Shown here: positions 6,016 to 10,865 of the stretch, piece after piece | Layout: every line of letters begins with the position of its first letter | Position numbering within the stretch: the first letter of the stretch is position 1 | Assembly: GCA_947446935.1 (NCBI GenBank) | Contig: CANFIV010000020.1 | Coordinates: 1-10,865, forward strand | Source: Sphingomonadaceae bacterium | GTDB lineage: Bacteria; Pseudomonadota; Alphaproteobacteria; Sphingomonadales; Sphingomonadaceae | Reading direction: 5' to 3' | DNA length: 10,865 nucleotides | Made by a program: the position numbers and the translations under genes | Notes under the pieces: model-generated | Database searches by the model: none | The model's input: only the letters and a program-made list of their open reading frames with translations | What the model was told of the DNA's origin: nothing

Positions 6016-6810
6016 TCAGGCTCCTCTTTGCCCTACAAGCGCGAAACCCGCGCCCTGCGGATCGATTCCGATCACCGTCCAGTCGCCGCCCGGGACCTCG
6101 TTGGGTCCGCGCAGCACTTGCCCGCCGCCTGCGGTGACCGCTGCAGCGGCGCGGTCGATATCGGAGACCCGGATGTAGAAAGTCCAGCCCGGGCGGGTCC
6201 AGCCGGGAGGTGCCTGCATGACCGCGCCGATATCGACGCCGTTCTGGTCGATGAAGCAATAGTCGCCGAGTTCGCCCATCGGCATCGATCGCGCGAATTC
6301 AAAACCGAAATGGCGCGCGTAGAAGTCCTTCGCCGCGCCGAGATCGGTGGTGGCCAGTTCGTTCCACGAGATGTGCTGCGGCGTAGTGCGATCATAGACC
6401 GTGCTCACCGCATCGGGCATGTCTGGCGGCGGGACCGGTCGCATCAGATAGAACGGGGCGCCCTGTGGATCGGTGACCATGGCGATGCGACCTTGCGGAA
6501 TATCCATCGGCGGCATGAGCTGCCGACCGCCCTCGGCGAGAATCGCGGCGGCCGTCGCATCGACATCCTCGGTATGGAAGTAGGCGATCCAAGCAGGGTG
6601 CGCGCCCTCGGCCATCATCGCGGCTGATATCTGCAGGGCGCCGCCGTTCGCGCCGCCATCATCGCGCAGGATCATGCGGTATTCGCCGTCAACCGGCTGC
6701 GAGCCCGGTCCAGCGATCTGCCAGCCGGTGACCGCGTGGTAAAAGGCGTTCGCCCCCTCCAGATCGGGGGTCATCAGTTCGTACCAGATGAAGCTGCAGG
6801 AGGTGGTCAT
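6016..6810 (-). CDS. Two-domain VOC (glyoxalase-fold) protein
   Basis: The 264-residue protein carries two VOC units. Unit one (about 8-125) opens 'FIWYELMTPDLEGANAFY' and closes 'GRIAMVTDPQGAPFYLMRP'. Unit two (about 145-262) opens 'HISWNELATTDLGAAKDFY' and closes 'DWTVIGIDPQGAGFALVGQ'. The family includes glyoxalases, dioxygenases and resistance proteins; the tandem form resembles CFP30B-type 'hydroxylase' annotations of unproven activity. I do not see a full set of glyoxalase I metal ligands with confidence. The ATG at 6810 is chosen over one six codons upstream because GGAG lies 7 nt before it and it overlaps the DUF1428 stop as ATGA. Between DUF1428 and GST in the TetR operon, a role in handling reactive aldehydes or electrophiles is a reasonable inference. 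Confidence 0.88.
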   Translation of the reverse strand: MTTSCSFIWYELMTPDLEGANAFYHAVTGWQIAGPGSQPVDGEYRMILRDDGGANGGALQISAAMMAEGAHPAWIAYFHTEDVDATAAAILAEGGRQLMPPMDIPQGRIAMVTDPQGAPFYLMRPVPPPDMPDAVSTVYDRTTPQHISWNELATTDLGAAKDFYARHFGFEFARSMPMGELGDYCFIDQNGVDIGAVMQAPPGWTRPGWTFYIRVSDIDRAAAAVTAGGGQVLRGPNEVPGGDWTVIGIDPQGAGFALVGQRGA

Positions 6811-7184
6811 GTGTTGTCTCCCATCCACAACAGTTGTTCGAAACCGCCCGCGATCATGCGACGGGAATTGAACATCTTCATATCACCCACATCGGCTATG
6901 CGCGGATCCTCGAACACGGTCTTGTTACCGGCATCGCGCACTTCGCGGTTGGGCCAGACGATCAACGAGAACACGATGTTCTCGCCCGGCTCTGCCGCGA
7001 CGGCCCGGTGGAAATCGGTGAGCTTGCCGTGAGGCACATCCGCACCCCAGCTTTCCATCACCTGCGTCGCGCCGTGCTCCAAAAACAGCCGTCCGACTTT
7101 TTCCGCCATCGCGGCATAATCGGCGCGGCGCGCCTCGGGAACCGGGATCACGAAACCGTCGATCCAAGCATTTGGCCGGTTCAT
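6807..7184 (-). CDS. DUF1428 (YbaA-like) protein
   Basis: This 125-residue member of the DUF1428/YbaA family has a ferredoxin-like dimeric alpha/beta-barrel fold. Family hallmarks are 'WIDGFVIPVP' (7-16), 'AAMAEKVGRLFLEHGATQVMESWG' (25-48), 'DVPHGKLTDFHRAV' (50-63), 'IVFSLIVWPNREVRDAGNK' (70-88) and 'FNSRRMIAGGFEQLL' (about 104-118). Length agrees with the family (about 115-125). The start at 7184 has GGAG 8 nt upstream and overlaps the TetR stop as ATGA; its own stop overlaps the VOC start the same way. Biochemical function is not established. Its place in the TetR-controlled operon suggests a stress or detoxification role. Confidence 0.9.
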   Translation of the reverse strand: MNRPNAWIDGFVIPVPEARRADYAAMAEKVGRLFLEHGATQVMESWGADVPHGKLTDFHRAVAAEPGENIVFSLIVWPNREVRDAGNKTVFEDPRIADVGDMKMFNSRRMIAGGFEQLLWMGDNT

Positions 7185-7825
7185 GGCGCGGTCTCCTCTC
7201 CATCGCGGTGAAACAGCAGGGTGAAATAGCGGCGCAAGTGGGCAAGCTGTTCGCGCGCCAGATTGGCAGAGTTTTCTTCCGGCTGGGTCTTGGCCAGCAC
7301 GAATGCGCCTTGGATGACAGCCTGGACATGGCGGGCAAGGCTCATGGCATTGGTGCCGGTCACCCCGCACTGGTGGATTGCGCAGGCAAGGTCGTCCTCC
7401 AGCGCGGCGGCGTTGCCCATAATGCTGGCCTCGCATGCCATGCGGATCGCGGCGCTGGAACGGAACGCCTCCTGAACCATGGTGCCGGCCACGCAACTGA
7501 AGCTTTCCACTTGCCCGCCGATGAGGGCCAAGCGCAAGTCGATATAGCCCAGCACCCGGTCCACCGGATCGGGCCGGGCATGATAGGGCGCTTCAGCAAA
7601 GAACGCACCGGTGCTGGCAGACCAATACTGCGCAGCAGCCACGCCAAGCGCCTCCTTTGACGGGAAGTGATGAAAAAACGCTCCCTTGGTCACCCCTGCT
7701 TCACCGCAGAGCTGGTCCACCGAGGTCGCGGCAAAGCCCTGCGCGCGCACCAGCAGTACCGCAGCATCCAGCAGTTTTTCGCGCGCGGTGACGGCCGGTG
7801 GGCGAAAGGGGCGTTTCGGAATCAT
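7181..7825 (-). CDS. TetR/AcrR family transcriptional regulator
   Basis: The 214-residue repressor-type protein has an N-terminal TetR helix-turn-helix: 'AREKLLDAAVLLVRAQGFAATSVDQLCGEAGVTKGAFFHHFPSKEAL' spans about 14-60, with the recognition helix at TKGAFFHHF (46-54). The C-terminal ligand and dimer domain includes 'ESFSCVAGTMVQEA', typical of the LmrA/YxaF-like C-domain. It probably represses its own operon, including DUF1428, VOC and GST downstream, and is released by a small ligand not identifiable here. Two ATGs are possible, 7831 (MVMIPK) and 7825 (MIPK). I chose 7825 because the predicted -10 ends at 7833, placing the transcript start at about 7825-7826, so the mRNA may be leaderless; no Shine-Dalgarno precedes either. 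The stop overlaps the DUF1428 start (ATGA). Confidence 0.9.
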   Translation of the reverse strand: MIPKRPFRPPAVTAREKLLDAAVLLVRAQGFAATSVDQLCGEAGVTKGAFFHHFPSKEALGVAAAQYWSASTGAFFAEAPYHARPDPVDRVLGYIDLRLALIGGQVESFSCVAGTMVQEAFRSSAAIRMACEASIMGNAAALEDDLACAIHQCGVTGTNAMSLARHVQAVIQGAFVLAKTQPEENSANLAREQLAHLRRYFTLLFHRDGEETAP

Positions 7826-7832
7826 CACCATC

Positions 7833-7860
7833 AATATACCAACCGGTTGGTATGGTGCAA
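7833..7860 (-). promoter_or_regulatory. TetR operon promoter with 18-bp palindromic operator
   Basis: On the minus strand a -35-like TTGCAC (7860-7855), a 16-bp spacer and a -10-like TATATT (7838-7833) precede the regulator gene. The perfect palindrome ataccaaccggttggtat (7836-7853) fills the spacer and touches the -10. A dimeric TetR protein bound there would block RNA polymerase, giving autorepression of the four-gene operon. The operator is directly visible; the promoter boxes match consensus only partly (-10 good, -35 weak). Confidence 0.75.
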
Positions 7861-7928
7861 GGAGTGCGCGACGATATGCCCTTGGCTGAGATCCGCGGGG
7901 CACCCGCAATCGGGGAACTTGAAGAGTT

Positions 7929-8588
7929 TCAGCCCGCCGCGTGGTCTGGCAGGATGCGCCGCATCAACGCCGCTTCGCGCCCCGCCACAGCATTCCACGA
8001 GGACCGCGCGGTGACGCGCGCGTGCCAGGCGGCCGTCTTGGGATAGGCCGCCGCGTTCGGACCGTACCCGACATAGGCCAGCGTGCAGAGCATTGAGGCG
8101 ACGGTGATATCGGCGATCGAGAACGCATTCCCCACCAGCCAGCCGGCCTCCGGGGCAACGCTTTCGATGTACTCGAAAATGCGCGGCAGTTCCGCCTCGC
8201 CCTCAAGCGCGAGGGCCTCATCTCCGGGCTTGCCGAGCAGTTTGGGGCCGACCAGCCGATTGAACAGGATCTTGAGGCCCGAAACCGCGAAGATCGTATC
8301 GCCGAACTCGTCGAACCACATGGCCTGGCCTCGCGCCTTCGGATCTGCGGGGATCAGCGACGGATCGGGATATTGCGCATCAAGGTACACCACGATTGCG
8401 GTCGAATCGGGGAGAATAAACCCGTCGTCATCAAGCACCGGAATCTTGGCAAAAGGGCTGACCGCGAGAAATTCGGGATCGGTGCTGCCCGGCCCGCCGC
8501 GCGCAGCGGTGTATTCCAACCCTTTTTCCGCCAGCACCACTGCGGCTTTGCGCACGAACGGCGACAGCAGGGCCCCATACAATTTCAT
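7929..8588 (-). CDS. Glutathione S-transferase family protein
   Basis: This 219-residue GST starts [19 protein letters not shown]: a beta-strand, the catalytic-loop S9 and the first helix. The thioredoxin domain carries the cis-proline in FAKIPVL (P50) and D61-S62 as the glutathione-binding pair. The helical C-domain (about 88-219) has '[14 protein letters not shown]' with the N-capping box. The ATG at 8588 is favoured by GGGGAG 9 nt upstream; a TTG 11 codons earlier extends the frame but has no support. It ends 103 nt before the TetR gene on the same strand. It is probably a separate transcription unit, since the TetR operator and promoter lie in between. It diverges from cobS. It is distinct in sequence from the GST at 5387-6013 and probably has a different substrate. 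Confidence 0.9.
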   Translation of the reverse strand: MKLYGALLSPFVRKAAVVLAEKGLEYTAARGGPGSTDPEFLAVSPFAKIPVLDDDGFILPDSTAIVVYLDAQYPDPSLIPADPKARGQAMWFDEFGDTIFAVSGLKILFNRLVGPKLLGKPGDEALALEGEAELPRIFEYIESVAPEAGWLVGNAFSIADITVASMLCTLAYVGYGPNAAAYPKTAAWHARVTARSSWNAVAGREAALMRRILPDHAAG

Positions 8589-8664
8589 AGCATTTCGCTC
8601 CCCAGCCGAGTCTGCACGCAAAGCTTATTGCAGCCTTTCGCAGGCCCGTATAGGCGATGGGGTG
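8589..8664. promoter_or_regulatory. Divergent promoter region between GST and cobS
   Basis: These 76 bases must hold both start regions. Toward cobS a TTGCAG (8628-8633) and TATAGG (8649-8654) could be -35/-10, but the 15-bp spacer is short and the leader before the ATG would be only a few bases. No cobalamin riboswitch fits in this space. Confidence 0.3.
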
Positions 8665-9654
8665 ATGACCGATATTCCGAACATGCAGGCCGACACTCGC
8701 GCCACCACCGTCCTTGCCGCCCCCGATACCACGCTCAGCGTGCGGGAGACCTTTGGCATCCCCATCGACATGACCGTTCCGGCCTTCTCGGTCGCTGACG
8801 AGCGTGTGCCCGATATCGATCCCAACTACGTGTTCGATCCGGATACCACGCTGGCGATCCTCGCGGGCTTTGCACACAATCGCCGTGTGATGGTGCAGGG
8901 CTATCATGGCACCGGCAAATCGACGCACATCGAGCAGGTGGCCGCCCGCCTCAAGTGGCCGTGCATCCGCATCAACCTCGATGCACATATCAGCCGAATC
9001 GACCTGATCGGCCGCGACGCGATCGTGCTGCGCGACGGGCTGCAAGTGACCGAGTTCCGCGAAGGCCTGCTGCCTTGGGCATTGCAGACACCGACCGCGC
9101 TGGTGTTCGACGAATATGACGCAGGCCGTCCGGACGTGATGTTCGTGATCCAGCGCGTGCTGGAAACCGAAGGCAAGCTCACGCTGCTCGACCAGAACCG
9201 CGTGATCCGCCCCAACCCGTGGTTCCGCCTCTTCGCCACTGCCAATACCGTGGGCCTTGGCGATACGAGCGGGCTCTATCACGGCACGCAGGCGATCAAT
9301 CAAGGCCAGATGGACCGCTGGAACATCGTCGTCGGGCTGAACTACCTGCCCGCGCCGACCGAGGTCCAGATCGTGACCAGCAAGGTGCCAGGGCTTGATG
9401 CCAAGACCGCTGGCGATATGGTCCGTGTGGCCGACCTCAGCCGCAAGGGCTTCATCAACGGCGATATCTCGACCGTGATGAGCCCGCGCACCGTGATCAG
9501 CTGGGCGCAAAACGCCGCGATCTTCGGCGACACCGGCTTCGCCTTCCGCCTCTCGTTCCTCAACAAGTGTGACGAGACCGAGCGGGTGCTGGTGGCCGAG
9601 TACTACCAGCGCGTGTTCGGCAAGGACCTGCCGGAGAGCGTGGTGGGGAAGTAG
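8665..9654 (+). CDS. cobS: Cobaltochelatase AAA+ ATPase subunit CobS
   Basis: CobS (329 residues) works with CobT and CobN in the aerobic cobalamin route. The CobS-CobT AAA+ rings use ATP to drive CobN insertion of cobalt into hydrogenobyrinate a,c-diamide. Visible features are the N-terminal '[17 protein letters not shown]' (26-42), '[21 protein letters not shown]' (57-77), Walker [10 protein letters not shown] (79-87), '[20 protein letters not shown]' (102-121), Walker B ALVFDEYD (145-152) and sensor-1 FATANT (190-195, N194). '[14 protein letters not shown]' with the arginine-finger region (207-220) follows. Length equals characterised CobS proteins (about 330). The ATG at 8665 follows gatggggtg, only a weak ribosome site; the open frame continues far upstream but only over the antisense of the GST. 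cobT, normally adjacent, does not follow within 1.2 kb. Confidence 0.95.
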   Translation: MTDIPNMQADTRATTVLAAPDTTLSVRETFGIPIDMTVPAFSVADERVPDIDPNYVFDPDTTLAILAGFAHNRRVMVQGYHGTGKSTHIEQVAARLKWPCIRINLDAHISRIDLIGRDAIVLRDGLQVTEFREGLLPWALQTPTALVFDEYDAGRPDVMFVIQRVLETEGKLTLLDQNRVIRPNPWFRLFATANTVGLGDTSGLYHGTQAINQGQMDRWNIVVGLNYLPAPTEVQIVTSKVPGLDAKTAGDMVRVADLSRKGFINGDISTVMSPRTVISWAQNAAIFGDTGFAFRLSFLNKCDETERVLVAEYYQRVFGKDLPESVVGK

Positions 9655-9943
9655 GTAAGGTTTTTACGAACCTGGCCAGACCATGCCCCGTGCCCAGTCG
9701 CGGCGACCGATGAGTTTCGCAAGGATAAATTGCTCCTAAGTTGGGTTCATGCCCGTGCCGAGATCGCGGCTTGGCTGAATCGCTGCCACGTGAAGAGACC
9801 ACTCTCGTCGCGTTGCCAGGAACAGCCGGCGGCGTCTTTCGCCGAAATGTTTCGCAATGGCCTGCCACGTTGCGTCCCACGGGCGCGAAAAAGCAGCCCT
9901 TTGCTTCAATCGCACCCAAGTCCAGAAAAGCGGTTCGGCACTG

Positions 9944-9958
9944 CCCCCCGGGGGGGGG
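9944..9958. repeat. C6G9 homopolymer tract
   Basis: Six C (9944-9949) are followed directly by nine G (9950-9958), flanked by ctgcc and ggcag, so the whole segment can fold back. Tracts of this length are prone to slippage and to sequencing error. Confidence 0.7.
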
Positions 9959-10090
9959 AAGGCAGAGGGCAGAGCACAAATCATCGCCAAATTCGAGCAG
10001 TCTCGGCTTGGTTCGATCAGGCGCAATCTGCCATTCCCTGCCCACGCAAAAAGTTTCCCCTTCTTCTTTGTAAGCTGACAATTGGCGCCT

Positions 10091-10132
10091 CCTGCTTCCA
10101 AGCAGGGCACCACAGGTTGGGTTTGAACCTGT
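10091..10132 (+). promoter_or_regulatory. Paired hairpins upstream of the SGNH esterase gene
   Basis: The first is cctgctt (10091-10097) pairing with aagcagg (10100-10106) around two bases. The second is acaggtt (10112-10118) pairing with aacctgt (10126-10132) around a 7-nt loop. Both stems are perfect 7-mers and they are separated by 5 nt, ending 28 nt before the next start codon. No T-run follows, so attenuation is not indicated. They could be protein-binding sites, mRNA-stabilising structures or the end of the upstream unit. Confidence 0.45.
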
Positions 10133-10160
10133 CGGGGGCCTTTCGGGGAGAGGTCGTGCC

Positions 10161-10865
10161 GTGCCTAAAATTGCCTACTTTGTCGTTGCAGGCCAAAGCC
10201 TTGCGGACGCTTGGTTCACCCAACCAGGCGTTCTTGCGGCGTTCAAGCACGAGTTCATCGCCAAAAACCCCCAGTATGATGATGTTCAGTACTACGATGC
10301 GGCCGTCGGGGGGTCGGCAATGCTCAAAGGCAGTGCGGACCTCAACTACACCGACTCCAAAGATCCCGCCACGCTTTCAAATTATTGGTACAACGAGACG
10401 ACCAAGACTAACGGCCCCAAATTGGATCAGTTCGAAAGCAGATTACACGCGTGGGCGACGGGCAAGTCGGTACTCGGCGTTATCTGGGATCAAGGCCAGG
10501 CAGACACCCGATACGTGATCGACGCCGCCAAGGCCGCCACGTACACCGAAGGTCTCGACTACGTCTTGAAAAAGCTTTTGACCGCGAGCGGAGCCTCAAA
10601 GGTCTATATTGAGGCTTTTGGAGACAGAGCGGTCTATTCCGCCCGTCTTCATGCTGGCCAGGATCTGATGCACCAGATCCAGCAAGAATTTGCCGCTCGA
10701 CATGATTATGCGCGGCTTGTCACAGCAACGTATGACTTGCCGCTGACGAACACGGTCCACCTCACCAATCCATCGGCGATCACCGCAGCCAAGCGCATGG
10801 CCGACGCAATCAGCACGGGCATCGTCAGCCCGATTCTAGATCACGCGACCATGGCAAAAGACGGA
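10161..10865 (+). CDS. SGNH / sialate O-acetylesterase-like protein (partial, 3' end outside window)
   Basis: The first 235 residues of a longer protein read in frame to the window end. It fits the SASA/DUF303 branch of SGNH hydrolases. Block I is VVAGQSLADAW with GQS at 11-13 and nucleophile S13. Block II is AVGGSAML (G50/G51), block III VIWDQGQAD (107-115), and block V DLPLTNTVHLT with D192 and H200 as the likely catalytic acid and base. Typical members have WxQGE in block III; here it is Q113. These enzymes remove acetyl groups from sugars. The GTG at 10161 is preceded by GGGGAGAGG and has no in-frame competitor. There is no signal peptide: the fold begins at residue 3. Such enzymes can carry C-terminal Ca-binding (RTX) repeats and leave by type I secretion, which cannot be checked here. 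GC is lower than cobS, hinting at transfer. Confidence 0.75.
   Translation, partial: MPKIAYFVVAGQSLADAWFTQPGVLAAFKHEFIAKNPQYDDVQYYDAAVGGSAMLKGSADLNYTDSKDPATLSNYWYNETTKTNGPKLDQFESRLHAWATGKSVLGVIWDQGQADTRYVIDAAKAATYTEGLDYVLKKLLTASGASKVYIEAFGDRAVYSARLHAGQDLMHQIQQEFAARHDYARLVTATYDLPLTNTVHLTNPSAITAAKRMADAISTGIVSPILDHATMAKDG

Larger units (their letters stand above)
9655..10160. other. ~500-bp non-coding region after cobS
   Basis: I see no convincing gene. Open frames on both strands lack ribosome sites and recognisable domains. Just after cobS a weak stem (aggtt 9658-9662, aacct 9669-9673) could mark the transcript end. The remainder holds a C6G9 tract at 9944-9958 and two tight hairpins close to the next gene. 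It might be a degraded gene or a dispersed extragenic repeat; nothing in it decides between these. Confidence 0.5.

Noticed and set aside
6014..6259. Upstream extension of the GST frame
   Set aside because: It overlaps the conserved VOC coding sequence; the strong ribosome site and family N-terminus put the start at 6013.
8083..8664. Upstream extension of the cobS frame
   Set aside because: The extra 194 codons lie antisense to the GST gene, and the CobS family begins at about the ATG at 8665.
8431..9510. 359-codon minus-strand open frame over cobS
   Set aside because: It is antisense to CobS, with a composition-driven His/Arg/Ala-rich product and no motif.
9730..10518. 262-codon plus-strand open frame running into the esterase gene
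   Set aside because: There is no ribosome site or recognisable domain, and its second half is out of frame with the clear SGNH motifs.
1..10865. CRISPR array, tRNA, rRNA, insertion sequence or integrase
   Set aside because: I looked for regularly spaced repeats, tRNA-like folds and transposase or integrase motifs and saw none.

Overview
The window is GC-rich, with dense overlapping gene starts and stops. It carries cobS of the aerobic cobalamin pathway, a YidB/DUF937-type protein, and a TetR-DUF1428-VOC-GST cassette. Together these suggest an alphaproteobacterium, most likely a sphingomonad (Sphingomonas, Novosphingobium or Erythrobacter group). This placement is inferred from gene content and codon style; no rRNA or tRNA is present to confirm it.

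Left part (1-3747) looks like accessory DNA. It is visibly less GC-rich than the rest. It holds the remains of a type II toxin-antitoxin pair (toxin C-terminus plus truncated antitoxin, minus strand), a long imperfect inverted repeat exactly where the toxin homology breaks off, a 735-residue KAP-family P-loop NTPase (436-2643, minus), an AT-rich spacer, and a 70-residue zinc-ribbon protein (2789-3001, minus). About 750 bases without a convincing gene follow, containing several palindromes. KAP NTPases include phage-exclusion proteins, so KAP plus zinc ribbon is the best candidate for an uncharacterised, possibly defence-related, unit. Nothing in the sequence proves that role.

Middle part (3748-8588) is all minus strand and has ordinary high GC. 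Read in transcription order it contains a GST (8588-7929) and then a TetR regulator with a perfect 18-bp palindromic operator lying between candidate -35 and -10 boxes. The regulator heads a tight four-gene operon: TetR, DUF1428/YbaA-like protein, two-domain VOC (glyoxalase-fold) protein, and a second GST. These genes overlap by ATGA twice and are then separated by 2 nt, so they are probably co-translated as a regulated detoxification or stress operon. A second cluster follows: a YidB/DUF937-like protein, a small two-helix membrane protein, and a short-chain dehydrogenase.

Right part (8665-10865) is plus strand. CobS, the AAA+ ATPase subunit of cobaltochelatase, is complete and diverges from the GST. 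Its usual partner cobT does not follow. Instead there are about 500 bases without a recognisable gene, including a C6G9 tract and two adjacent hairpins. The start of an SGNH/sialate-O-acetylesterase-like protein follows and runs off the window end. It has no N-terminal signal peptide.
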